Source of the DNA: Bacteroidota bacterium
GTDB lineage: Bacteria; Bacteroidota; Bacteroidia; Cytophagales; Cyclobacteriaceae
Reading direction: 5' to 3'
Assembly: GCA_016191555.1 (NCBI GenBank)
Contig: JACPVX010000051.1
Location: forward strand, 124,001-188,000
DNA: 64,000 bases
The position numbers and the translations under genes were made by a program. Positions 1-8,223 of this stretch are shown piece by piece. The notes beneath the pieces were generated by a model. That model searched no databases. It saw only the letters and a program-made list of their open reading frames with translations, and was not told the DNA's origin. Within the stretch, counting starts at the first letter, position 1. Every line of letters starts with the position of its first letter.

Positions 1-264
1 TCTGTATCTTTTAAGTATACGGGCAAGTTGATAAATGGTGCAGAGGAAGGAAGTATATTCGAGACTTCCACATCACCCATTAAAACTAAATTATCTGATC
101 TAATCAAGGGACTAAAAATAGGAATGAAATTTATGAAGGTTGGAGGGAAGACAACGTTTTATATTCCATCAACAATGGCATATGGTTACACTGGTACCAC
201 GGATGGAAAAGTGCCCGCTAGAGCTAATTTGATTTTTGAAATTGAATTAACGGCAGTTGAATAG
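1..264 (+). CDS. FKBP-type peptidyl-prolyl isomerase, C-terminal part (5' cut by window)
   Basis: The reading frame is open from base 1 and starts inside an FKBP domain (VSFKYTGKLINGA), so the true start lies upstream of the window. The visible 87 codons cover the C-terminal two thirds of the fold: the YTGKL strand, an IFETS segment where FKBPs usually have FDSS, GLKIGMKFMKVGGK, the YIPSTMAYGY loop and the last strand LIFEIELTAVE. It is probably an exported or lipoprotein FKBP like its neighbour 13 bp downstream, with which it likely forms an operon. The D-to-E change in the FDSS position may affect catalysis. Family call is firm; localisation is inferred from the neighbour. Confidence 0.85.
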   Translation, partial: SVSFKYTGKLINGAEEGSIFETSTSPIKTKLSDLIKGLKIGMKFMKVGGKTTFYIPSTMAYGYTGTTDGKVPARANLIFEIELTAVE

Positions 265-277
265 CCACTAATATTTT

Positions 278-1144
278 ATGAAAACTTTCTTCGCTCTGGG
301 AATAATGATTTTGCTCTTATCCTGTAGCGAAGAAAGTATTCCGGAAAGTAAGCAGCAGTTGCAAAAAGATATTCAGCTAGTGGATTCCTATCTGGCTGAA
401 AAAAATATTGCTGCTGAAATAGATTCAAGAGGGTATCGGTATGTTGTTTCTAATATTGGTTCATCGTTTAAACCTGTGTTGGAAGATTCTGTGATAATTA
501 ACTATACCACCATTATCATGCGTGGTGATACCATCAACAAAAATGTAACAGGCACTTTTTTACTCAGCAAACTAATTAAGGCGATTCAATACCAACTACC
601 CAATGTAGGTGAAGGCGCGACTCTAGAATTATATATTCCTTCAGGGTTAGCCTATGGTGCTTATCCGGCAGGTGCGATACCACGTAATTCTAATCTAATC
701 ATCCATTTGAAGTTAGTCAAGGTAATTCCGGAATACACTAAGCAACTGTTAAGAGACATTGCAAGTATTGACGATTATCTTGCAGACAATTCAATCACCG
801 CATTGAAAGATGTATCTGGGCTGCGATATAAAATTACTCAACCACCAAAAGATGCCAATACGATTGCTCCTTTGGCTTCTGATTCTGTGGTGATCTATTA
901 CACGGGAAAGATCCTCTCTACAGGTGCAGTCTTTTATCAATCCACGACACCGGAAAGTTATCGACTAAATAAAACCGGAACACTTAAGGTTTGGCAAAAG
1001 GGCTTGGTATTTTTTAAAGAAGGAACCAAGGCAATACTTTACGCTCCATCCGGCTTAGCCTACGGATCATATGAAAAATATGGTGTGCCTCCCAATACCA
1101 ACGTGGTGTTTGAAGTAGAGATACAGAAAGTGATCAGTAAATAA
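278..1144 (+). CDS. lipoprotein with two degenerate FKBP domains
   Basis: The 288-aa product begins with a lipoprotein signal peptide (MKTFFALGIMILLLSC, lipobox LLSC with Cys16), so it is probably an envelope lipoprotein. Two FKBP-like repeats follow, at about residues 25-150 and 155-287. Each opens with a similar helix (QQLQKDIQLVDSYLAE and KQLLRDIASIDDYLAD), and each keeps the YIPSGLAYG or YAPSGLAYG loop and a closing strand. Domain 1 has TINKN where active FKBPs carry the FD pair and lacks the pocket tryptophan. Domain 2 has VFYQS but keeps W. Both may therefore bind peptides or act as chaperones rather than isomerise proline bonds. The stop overlaps the rdgB start by one base (TAATG). Confidence 0.85.
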   Translation: MKTFFALGIMILLLSCSEESIPESKQQLQKDIQLVDSYLAEKNIAAEIDSRGYRYVVSNIGSSFKPVLEDSVIINYTTIIMRGDTINKNVTGTFLLSKLIKAIQYQLPNVGEGATLELYIPSGLAYGAYPAGAIPRNSNLIIHLKLVKVIPEYTKQLLRDIASIDDYLADNSITALKDVSGLRYKITQPPKDANTIAPLASDSVVIYYTGKILSTGAVFYQSTTPESYRLNKTGTLKVWQKGLVFFKEGTKAILYAPSGLAYGSYEKYGVPPNTNVVFEVEIQKVISK

Positions 1145-1722
1145 TGAGGATTTGTTTTGCTACTAACAATCAGCACAAAATTAAAGAGGTATGCGCTCTA
1201 TTGGATAGTTCGTACACCATTTTAAGTTTATCAGATATTGGTTGCCTAGAGGAATTGGCGGAAGAGCAAAGTACCATTCCGGGTAACTCATTTCAGAAAG
1301 CGAATTATGTTTTTCAGAAATACCATGTGCCGTGTTTTGCCGATGATTCCGGATTGGAAGTCGATTCATTGAATGGAGAACCTGGTGTAGACTCTGCACA
1401 CTATGCCGGTCCTCAACGCAGTTTTGACGATAACATGAATCTGTTATTGAAAAACCTAAATGGCGTTACTATGCGTAGCGCGCAATTCAGAACTGTCATT
1501 ACACTTGTTACACCGCAAACCACTCAGCAGTTTGAAGGAATTTTGCGCGGTCAGATACTTCATGACAAACGTGGTACAGAAGGTTTTGGCTATGATCCTC
1601 TTTTTCTTCCTGATGGATACAATAGAACTTTGGCAGAGATGAGTCTGGAAGAGAAAAATAAAATCAGCCACCGCAGTAAAGCAGTAGCTAAGTTGATTGA
1701 GTTTTTAACCAGCCTTCGCTAA
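1144..1722 (+). CDS. rdgB: XTP/dITP diphosphatase (RdgB/HAM1 family)
   Basis: A 192-aa cytoplasmic house-cleaning pyrophosphatase that hydrolyses dITP, XTP and ITP to monophosphates and so keeps deaminated purines out of nucleic acids. Visible family motifs are the N-terminal TNNQHKIKEV, the central FADDSGLEVDSLNGEPGVDSA with the catalytic and metal-binding acidic residues, the GFGYDPLF loop, and the C-terminal NKISHRSKA segment. Length matches the family (about 190-200 aa). ATG overlaps the stop of the FKBP lipoprotein gene by one base, which implies translational coupling. A strong hairpin follows directly. Confidence 0.95.
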   Translation: MRICFATNNQHKIKEVCALLDSSYTILSLSDIGCLEELAEEQSTIPGNSFQKANYVFQKYHVPCFADDSGLEVDSLNGEPGVDSAHYAGPQRSFDDNMNLLLKNLNGVTMRSAQFRTVITLVTPQTTQQFEGILRGQILHDKRGTEGFGYDPLFLPDGYNRTLAEMSLEEKNKISHRSKAVAKLIEFLTSLR

Positions 1723-1729
1723 AATAAAA

Positions 1730-1754
1730 CAGGCGGCTCGTTTTGAGCCGCCTG
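1730..1754. terminator. bidirectional hairpin terminator between rdgB and secDF
   Basis: A perfect 10-bp stem, CAGGCGGCTC and GAGCCGCCTG, encloses a 5-nt loop (GTTTT). It lies between two convergent genes. On the minus strand the stem is followed by a T-rich run (complement of aaaataaaa), so it fits best as the secDF terminator. On the plus strand the trailing sequence is less T-rich but can still serve rdgB. Confidence 0.85.
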
Positions 1755-1777
1755 CTATTCATTTAATAAAGTTAGAT

Positions 1778-4700
1778 CTAAGCCTTTACAGGTTTCACTT
1801 CGCCATCAGGGCTCTTATCCAAATCGATTACAACCGGAGCTGCAATGAAGATGGATGAATATGTTCCGATCACGAAGCCAACAAACAATGCAAATGAGAA
1901 ACCTCTCAACACTTCACCACCAAAGAATAATAAAACAACTACTGTAATCAAGGTTGTTCCGGAAGTGATCAAGGTGCGGCTTAAGGTATTGTTGATCGCG
2001 TCATTGAATACTGCCTTTCGGTCGTGCGATGCACCAAAGCCCAAGAATTCACGAATACGGTCGAAGATAATTACAGTATCGTTGATGGAGTAACCAATGA
2101 TGGTCAGCAACGCTGCGATGAATACCTGATCGATTTCAAATGCAAATCCAAACAGTTTCGCAAAAGCGAAAGCAGAGATCACAAACAACGAGTCGTGCGC
2201 CAAAGCGATTACAGCTCCTAAGCTGTACTGCCACTTTTTGAATCGCACCAATACATATAAGAAGATCAGCACCAGAGCAAGAATACTGGCCTCTACGGAA
2301 GAGTTCTTAATGTCATCGGCAATTGTAGCTGTTACTTTTGATGAGGATGAAATGGTAAAGTGAGTGTTATCAATCAAGGCATCATTTTCGCTAAACTGCA
2401 AACCGGTAAATTTAGTAACACCCGCTACCAATGCATCTTTCACTTTATCGTCTGCTCCGTCTGTTTCATCTTCAATCAAATAAGAGGTTGTTACCTTCAC
2501 TACATTATTACCACCGTAGTTTTTCACTTCAGTTCCAGACTTTTCAAAACTCTCGGCCAATGCATTGCGCATAGCAGTTGCTTCAACTGGTTTTTTGAAA
2601 GAAACGATATACGATCTGCCTCCTTTGAAATCTACACCAAAGTTGAGGCCCTGCACCGCCACCAGAATCATACCGGCTGTGATAAACGAAGCAGAGAATA
2701 TATATGCCTTCTTACGGTTTCCGATGAAGTTGTATTCTTTGCGTTTTTTAATTATATGTGAAATAGGAGTTTCAAAAGAAACTTTGGCATCGTCTCCTTT
2801 GCGCACCATCCACTCTACCACTAAACGTGAAATGTAAACGGCTGTAAAGAATGAACAGCTAATACCGATGATCAATGTAATGGCAAAACCTTTGATTGGA
2901 CCCTGGCCCAAAATGTACAAAGCGGCTGCGGTGAACAAGGTCGTCAAGTTCGAGTCGAAGATCGTCATGAAGGCGCGATCAAAACCTAACTTAATGGCGT
3001 CACGCAATTTTCTGCCGATTGCCAATTCTTCTTTAATACGTTCGTAAATCAATACGTTCGCATCCACCGCCATACCCATCGTCAATACGATACCCGCAAT
3101 TCCCGGAAGGGTAAGGGCTGCATTGAACTGCGCTAAAATTCCTAAGATGAAGAACACGTTGAACAACAATGCGATGTTTGCTACCCAACCACCCTTGGCA
3201 TAATAAGCCAACATGAATAATACGACCAGCGCCAAACCACAAGCCATAGAGATTAAGCCTTGGCTTTGTGCTACCTGACCTAATGTTGGACCAACGATTG
3301 CCTGTTCAACAATTTTAGTCGGGGCGGGTAGTGAACCTGCTTTTAACACACTCGCCAAATCTTTGGCTTCTTCATTGGTGAACGACCCACTGATTTGCGA
3401 ATTCCCGTTTGGAATTTCTCCGTTTACTGTAGGTGCAGTGTAAACGTAATTGTCAAGTACAATGGCAATTCTACCTTGAGGTTGTTTGGCAGCAGCAGCA
3501 GCAGTTACCTTTGCCCAGGTTTTTGCACCCGCAGCATTCATTGTCATACTTACCGCTGGACGTGAGAATTGATCCACATCTAAACGTGCATTATTTATTA
3601 CTTCGCCTGTGAGGAGTGGTTTTCCGTTCCTTCCAATGTTGACAAAGTTTAATTGAATGTCATCTATACCTTTGGTCACATCCGGATTAGCTTTTACATC
3701 CCAAAAGAATCCAACAGTACGTGGCAACATAGCGCGCACATCTGGGCGTCTAAGAATTTTGTTGATAACAGCGGTATCCTTTAATTGATAATAGAAAGGA
3801 ATATTTTGGCTGAACAATGCAAAGAGTGGTGATGCGCTGGCGGCACGCAATGAATCTAAGGCAGATGTGCCTGTGCTATCTTTTGCGGCAGTGCTCAATG
3901 CTTTCTCCAAGTCAGACTTGGTTGAATCGGAAGGAGCTTTTGTTTCAGCGGTAGCTGCAGGTTTATTCGCTGCCTTCAAATCATTCTGCTCTTTCAAAAG
4001 CATTTGATTGATGGCTCCTAATGCTTGTCCTAGTTGTGGATCATAAGTAGGCTCAACAATTTCCCAGAACTCTAAGCGTGCTACCCCTTGCAATAATTTG
4101 CGAACACGTTGCGGGTTATCAGCACCCGGAATTTCGATTTGAATTCTTCCGGTGCCTTGCAAACGTTGAATGTTCGGCTGCGAAGTTCCGAATTGGTCAA
4201 TACGTGTTTTCAAGATGGTGAATGAGCGATCAATCGCTTCTTCGATTTCTTTATCTAAAAACTTCATTACATCCGCATCGCTATCAGTTAGCTTCACGCG
4301 ATCTTTATTTGATGAGGACGTGAAAACAGAAGCCAATGATTTGTCAGGGTTAGCTTCTTTGAATGCTTTGAAAAACAAGGCGCTAAATTTTGAATCGCTC
4401 GACTTTTGCAATTCGCTGGCTTTTTGCAAAGCAGCTATGAAGGCAGGATCTTGATTATTGCCGCTCAGTCCGCGGATAATGTCAATCGGAGAGATTTCCA
4501 AAACCACGTGCATACCTCCTTGCAAGTCGAGGCCAAGATTCAATTCACTTTCTTTTACTTCCTTATAAGTGTATTCGGCACCTAATAAGTTATAAACGGT
4601 CTTGTTCCAAAGTGAATCCAGATAATTCTGTTTTTTGGTAAGATCTAAATTGCCAGCCTTATCGGTGGCTTGTGCAATGGCATCTTTTTGAATGTTGCGA

Positions 4701-4783
4701 GATACCCATGTAAACGACAGGTAATATAAACACAACAGGGTGATGAGAATGGTGAGTACAACTACGACTCCTTTGTTACGCAT
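1778..4783 (-). CDS. secDF: protein translocase subunit SecDF (fused)
   Basis: A 1001-aa fusion of SecD and SecF, the form typical of Bacteroidota. It sits in the inner membrane and uses the proton gradient to help pull exported proteins out of SecYEG. The SecD half has an N-terminal membrane segment, the LGLDLQGGMHVVLEI motif, the periplasmic P1 region, the ITGSF-like region (here QISGSFTNEEAKDLA) and the AGSLPAP motif. It continues with GLALVVLFMLAYY and further membrane helices with GMAVDANVLIYERIKEE. The SecF half begins near residue 690 with NFGVDFKGG and ends with IGYSINDTVIIFDRIRE. A low-complexity Ala/Lys/Ser/Thr insert lies at about residues 265-305 in the periplasmic part. Last gene of a minus-strand group with the small membrane protein and uridine kinase. 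Confidence 0.97.
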   Translation of the reverse strand: MRNKGVVVVLTILITLLCLYYLSFTWVSRNIQKDAIAQATDKAGNLDLTKKQNYLDSLWNKTVYNLLGAEYTYKEVKESELNLGLDLQGGMHVVLEISPIDIIRGLSGNNQDPAFIAALQKASELQKSSDSKFSALFFKAFKEANPDKSLASVFTSSSNKDRVKLTDSDADVMKFLDKEIEEAIDRSFTILKTRIDQFGTSQPNIQRLQGTGRIQIEIPGADNPQRVRKLLQGVARLEFWEIVEPTYDPQLGQALGAINQMLLKEQNDLKAANKPAATAETKAPSDSTKSDLEKALSTAAKDSTGTSALDSLRAASASPLFALFSQNIPFYYQLKDTAVINKILRRPDVRAMLPRTVGFFWDVKANPDVTKGIDDIQLNFVNIGRNGKPLLTGEVINNARLDVDQFSRPAVSMTMNAAGAKTWAKVTAAAAAKQPQGRIAIVLDNYVYTAPTVNGEIPNGNSQISGSFTNEEAKDLASVLKAGSLPAPTKIVEQAIVGPTLGQVAQSQGLISMACGLALVVLFMLAYYAKGGWVANIALLFNVFFILGILAQFNAALTLPGIAGIVLTMGMAVDANVLIYERIKEELAIGRKLRDAIKLGFDRAFMTIFDSNLTTLFTAAALYILGQGPIKGFAITLIIGISCSFFTAVYISRLVVEWMVRKGDDAKVSFETPISHIIKKRKEYNFIGNRKKAYIFSASFITAGMILVAVQGLNFGVDFKGGRSYIVSFKKPVEATAMRNALAESFEKSGTEVKNYGGNNVVKVTTSYLIEDETDGADDKVKDALVAGVTKFTGLQFSENDALIDNTHFTISSSSKVTATIADDIKNSSVEASILALVLIFLYVLVRFKKWQYSLGAVIALAHDSLFVISAFAFAKLFGFAFEIDQVFIAALLTIIGYSINDTVIIFDRIREFLGFGASHDRKAVFNDAINNTLSRTLITSGTTLITVVVLLFFGGEVLRGFSFALFVGFVIGTYSSIFIAAPVVIDLDKSPDGEVKPVKA

Positions 4784-4878
4784 ATGAAAATAAAATTTAA
4801 ATGAAAAAACTTAGAAATAATGAACAGCCTTCGGGTGAAACCGAATCGGCAAACATTAGGATAAAAATGAGAGAAAAA

Positions 4879-5217
4879 TTAAGGCGCGTTGGGCGCGATG
4901 GTGGTACGAAAGAGCGTACGAAATAATTTGAAAAGACTTTGGCGAACAACTGCAATTACTTTTTTAGGCTCTTCGGAAACAACTGCCTGTTGAGGTATGA
5001 TTTGCGAGTTGTCATTTATAGCTAATGTATTGCCATTGGCAACTACATCCGAAGGCGCATGAATACTGGCCTGATCTTTTGAATCACTTTGTTCGGTTTT
5101 TGCTTTCGCTTTTTCGTCAGTTACAGGCTTATAAAAAGACTGGGTAAGCACAATTACTGCCACCGACAAGATGCCGGCAAGCAGTAAAAACCCTCTTTTT
5201 AGCGCCTTTTTTGACAT
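4879..5217 (-). CDS. small single-pass membrane protein, unknown function
   Basis: 112 aa, not recognised. A basic start (MSKKALKR) is followed by one hydrophobic segment (residues 9-25), then a Lys/Glu/Asp/Ser-rich stretch and a C-terminal basic, aromatic segment (SLFKLFRTLFRT). The order suggests a membrane anchor with most of the protein outside the cytoplasm. It lies 95 bp upstream of secDF and 50 bp downstream of the uridine kinase-like gene on the same strand, so co-transcription is plausible, but no link with secretion can be shown. It could also be a poorly conserved lineage-specific protein. Confidence 0.6.
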   Translation of the reverse strand: MSKKALKRGFLLLAGILSVAVIVLTQSFYKPVTDEKAKAKTEQSDSKDQASIHAPSDVVANGNTLAINDNSQIIPQQAVVSEEPKKVIAVVRQSLFKLFRTLFRTTIAPNAP

Positions 5218-5267
5218 TTTCAGTTACTCTCTTTCAAATTCCGGATGGCAAAACTAGGCATTACCGG

Positions 5268-5894
5268 CTAATTTGCAACTTCTAATTTTGATTTTAGAAA
5301 GCTCGCGATTACATCCAGGGCCTTTTTAAAATTGCTGTTGTTGGGGATCACCAAATCAGAGTAATGCTTGAGTGGCTCAATTTGACTTTCGTAAATGGGC
5401 ATTACATGAAATTGATAGCGATAGAGCACATCGTCTAGGTCATAACCACGCTCCACCTGATCTCTGCGAATTCTGCGCCCCAGCTTTACGTGGTCTTTGG
5501 CTTCGATAAATATTTTTAGGTCTATTTCTTTAGCGATTTCTTCGAAATATTGAACAAACAAGCCTTCGACTATTATAATAGGTGCACTTTTAAATTCAAG
5601 TAAAGAGGGTTCTGCAGCCGGGTTGTTAAATGTGTATTCTTTTTTGAAAACGCTTTGTCCAGCTTTGAGCTTGATGAGATCATTTAAAAATGCATCCCGA
5701 TCAATGGATACGGGCAAATCAAAATTTTTCACTCCATTTTCATCAATCGGCTGCTGTTCACGTGGTTTATAATAATTGTCTTGCGAAATCAAACAGATTT
5801 CTTCGGGTTTGAAAAGATCGGAAAGCCCTTGCAAAAAATACGTTTTGCCCGAGCCGCTTCCGCCCGTAATGCCAATGGTAAATGGTTTGTTCAT
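5268..5894 (-). CDS. udk: uridine kinase family protein
   Basis: 208 aa, the usual size for uridine/cytidine kinase, which phosphorylates uridine or cytidine to the monophosphate in pyrimidine salvage. Visible are the P-loop GGSGSGKT near residue 11, the SQDNYY substrate-binding segment near residue 38, the NFDLP motif after it, IIIVEGLF (Walker B-like), and the RRIRRDQVERG lid. The residue after the P-loop is Tyr, where typical Udk proteins have Thr or Ser, so substrate range may differ; phosphoribulokinase/Udk-like ATPases of other specificity share this fold. ATG start; diverges from the small membrane protein gene at 5994. Confidence 0.85.
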   Translation of the reverse strand: MNKPFTIGITGGSGSGKTYFLQGLSDLFKPEEICLISQDNYYKPREQQPIDENGVKNFDLPVSIDRDAFLNDLIKLKAGQSVFKKEYTFNNPAAEPSLLEFKSAPIIIVEGLFVQYFEEIAKEIDLKIFIEAKDHVKLGRRIRRDQVERGYDLDDVLYRYQFHVMPIYESQIEPLKHYSDLVIPNNSNFKKALDVIASFLKSKLEVAN

Positions 5895-5993
5895 AGGTTT
5901 GACTGTAAAATTACATTTTATGTTTCTAAAAAGAATTAGTGTGGCTCACCTTCTTTTTTTAGTAATTTTAGTTTCAGGTCAATTAACAAATTT

Positions 5994-6395
5994 ATGATTC
6001 AAGAGAAGTCGAGAGTTTCGGGTTGGATAGGCGGAACGATTGCCTTCGTTCTCTTATTTGGAGCGGGTTTGTTTGTCTACGATCTACTCTTTTCAAAACC
6101 CGACCATCTGAAGGGTGTAATTATCGAAAAGATATTTGTGCCGGCACATACCTACTCTGGCGGCCCCTATGGTGGTAATCGCAGGGGAAACTATACCATC
6201 ACCACTGCGCAGGAGGAACAATGGATTGCCATTGTAAAAACAGAAGCGGGGGATACACTGAAAGTACATTGCCACTCCAGCCATTATGAGAATACCGATG
6301 TGGGTAATACCGTCTACTTTAAGAAATACGAAGGACATTTATTCCATGTAGATTATTTCGCGCACAACGAAGAGGAAGAAATCAAAAAGCAATAA
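5994..6395 (+). CDS. single-pass membrane protein, unknown function
   Basis: 133 aa, not recognised. One hydrophobic helix at residues 11-31 (WIGGTIAFVLLFGAGLFVYD) anchors a C-terminal domain of about 95 residues. That domain has beta-rich segments such as LKGVIIEKIFVPA and EEQWIAIVKTEAGDTLKVHC, reminiscent of small OB- or SH3-like folds, and a Gly/Tyr/Arg-rich patch at about residues 53-64. It ends in an acidic-basic tail (EEEEIKKQ). It is separated from xdhC by 76 bp and may be an independent unit. Confidence 0.6.
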   Translation: MIQEKSRVSGWIGGTIAFVLLFGAGLFVYDLLFSKPDHLKGVIIEKIFVPAHTYSGGPYGGNRRGNYTITTAQEEQWIAIVKTEAGDTLKVHCHSSHYENTDVGNTVYFKKYEGHLFHVDYFAHNEEEEIKKQ

Positions 6396-6471
6396 TTGTA
6401 TGGCAACTTTTTCATGGAACTGTATTCATAAATTGCCCATCGACTAAAGCTAGAAAAGGAATTCGTAAGAA

Positions 6472-7575
6472 ATGAAGGAGTTGAAGGCCATCGTAGCCGA
6501 ACGGAAAAAACTAGATTTAAATAGGCAAGCGGCTTTGGCCACTGTCGTGAAAGTAAGTGGTTCATCTTATCGAAGCCCCGGAGCGCGCATGCTCATTACC
6601 GATGATGGCAAATGGGTAGGCTCCATCAGCGGAGGTTGTTTGGAAGGCGATGCCTTGCGCAAAGCGCGACTGGTGATGACCAGCAAGCAACCCATGACAG
6701 TTACCTATGACACACGTGAAGAAAGTAATCAGAATCTAGGCATTAGCCTGGGATGCAATGGCGTGATTGATGTGTTGATCGAACCTTTTTCAGAGAATTA
6801 TATTCCAACTCAATTTTTTGAACCCATCATTCAGCGAAATGAACCAGTAGTAATGGCTACTGTTTTTCGAGCTGAAAATGGTGTGGGCGAAAAAATGTGG
6901 AGCGATTCATCCGGCATTATTCAATCCACGATTTCCGATTCAACATTAAAAGACGAATTACATCTACAGTTGAATGAAGTGTTTCAACTCAAAAGATCAT
7001 TCGCTCAGAAAATCGTAGCCCTCTCAGGTGAAGCGGAAGTTTTTTTGGAGTGGATTCAGCCTTCCGTCTCTGTATTGATTTTTGGTGGTGGCTTTGATGC
7101 ACGCCCAGTTAGCCAATTGGCCAAAACACTGGGGTGGGAAGTGCAGGTTACCGATGAGTGCGTAGCACACATTGCACCAGTCTTTTTTCCGGGCGTTGAT
7201 AAGTTATCGTTGTGCCAGCGTGAGTTTATCGATCGCGATTTTAAAATCACAAGTTATACAGCCTGTGTACTCATGTCGCACAACTACGAATATGATCGCG
7301 ATGTACTAAAGAAAGTCATTCATTCACCGGCACCATACATTGGCATTCTTGGCCCGCGCAAGCGATTTGATAAAATGCACGAAGAATTTCGAAAGAGTGG
7401 ATTGGAGTTATCGGATGAACAGTTGTATCGAATCCATTCACCCATTGGGTTGGATATCGGGGCAGAGGCTGCGGATGAAATTGCTGTTTCCATTATTGCC
7501 GAAATACAAAGTGTTTTTGCAAAACGCCCAGCGGGATTTTTAAAACAACTGACTGGCCCTATTCATCAGAGATGA
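6472..7575 (+). CDS. xdhC: XdhC/CoxI family molybdenum hydroxylase maturation protein
   Basis: 367 aa with the full two-domain layout. The N-terminal XdhC/CoxI domain (residues 15-80) shows VVKVSGSSYRSPGARML and GSISGGCLEGDALRKARLV. The C-terminal Rossmann domain (about 200-350) shows VLIFGGGFDARPVSQLA, LMSHNYEYDRDVLK, LGPRKR and HSPIGLDIGAEAADEIAVSI. Family members sulfurate the molybdenum cofactor and insert it into xanthine dehydrogenase, CO dehydrogenase or related aldehyde oxidases. No such hydroxylase is in the window, but a MobA/MocA-like transferase lies about 3.2 kb downstream. The stop overlaps the next start (ATGA), which suggests coupling with the DUF1287 gene. Confidence 0.92.
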   Translation: MKELKAIVAERKKLDLNRQAALATVVKVSGSSYRSPGARMLITDDGKWVGSISGGCLEGDALRKARLVMTSKQPMTVTYDTREESNQNLGISLGCNGVIDVLIEPFSENYIPTQFFEPIIQRNEPVVMATVFRAENGVGEKMWSDSSGIIQSTISDSTLKDELHLQLNEVFQLKRSFAQKIVALSGEAEVFLEWIQPSVSVLIFGGGFDARPVSQLAKTLGWEVQVTDECVAHIAPVFFPGVDKLSLCQREFIDRDFKITSYTACVLMSHNYEYDRDVLKKVIHSPAPYIGILGPRKRFDKMHEEFRKSGLELSDEQLYRIHSPIGLDIGAEAADEIAVSIIAEIQSVFAKRPAGFLKQLTGPIHQR

Positions 7576-8162
7576 GCTCGAGGTGGTACATTTCCTACAT
7601 TCTGGTCATTAGCAGCTTCGCTACTGACTTGTTTGCACAAAATGAATTCGCAAAGAAATTAGCGGAAGCGGCATTTTCACTTACAAACCAAAAAGTAGAA
7701 TACGACCCCACGTATTTTTCAATCAGTTATCCGGGTGGAGATGTTCCCGCTGATAGGGGAGTTTGCACGGATGTAGTTATTCGAGCTTATCGAAAACTTG
7801 GGATCGATCTTCAAAAGGAAGTGCATGTGGATATGAAAGCAAATTTTTCTAAGTATCCGGCAAAGTGGGGACTCAAGCAACCAGACAAAAATATCGATCA
7901 TCGAAGAGTGCCCAATCTGATGACCTTTTTTTCAAGATTCGGAACTACCAAGAAAATAAGTAAAGAACCGATAGACTACTTACCTGGCGATATCGTGTGC
8001 TGGAATTTGGGAGGAGCTATCACTCATATTGGAATTGTGTCAAATCACAAATCAAAAGATGGTCAGCGGAGTTTGATCATTCACAATATTGGTCAAGGTC
8101 AAGTGGAGGAAGATATTTTGTTTGAGTATAAAATAATCGGACATTATGCTTTTAGAAAGTAA
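7572..8162 (+). CDS. exported DUF1287 family protein
   Basis: 196 aa. A signal peptide (about residues 1-22, ending DLFAQ) precedes a domain matching the DUF1287 pattern: VEYDPTYFSISYPGGDVPADRGVCTDVVIRAYRKLGIDLQ, then a D-rich middle with NIDHRRVPNLM, and a C-terminal GDIVCWNLGGAITHIGIV with a HNIGQG motif. The Cys of GVCTDV and the His of THIGIV suggest an NlpC/P60-like cysteine peptidase or amidase fold acting on cell wall, but no enzymatic role is proven for the family to my knowledge. Overlaps xdhC by 4 bp; the pairing with xdhC may be an operon accident. Confidence 0.85.
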   Translation: MSSRWYISYILVISSFATDLFAQNEFAKKLAEAAFSLTNQKVEYDPTYFSISYPGGDVPADRGVCTDVVIRAYRKLGIDLQKEVHVDMKANFSKYPAKWGLKQPDKNIDHRRVPNLMTFFSRFGTTKKISKEPIDYLPGDIVCWNLGGAITHIGIVSNHKSKDGQRSLIIHNIGQGQVEEDILFEYKIIGHYAFRK

Positions 8163-8223
8163 CCCTACCTCGTGTACATTCTAAAAAATACAAGATATTT
8201 GTAGGTACCAGAACCAAGCACCT

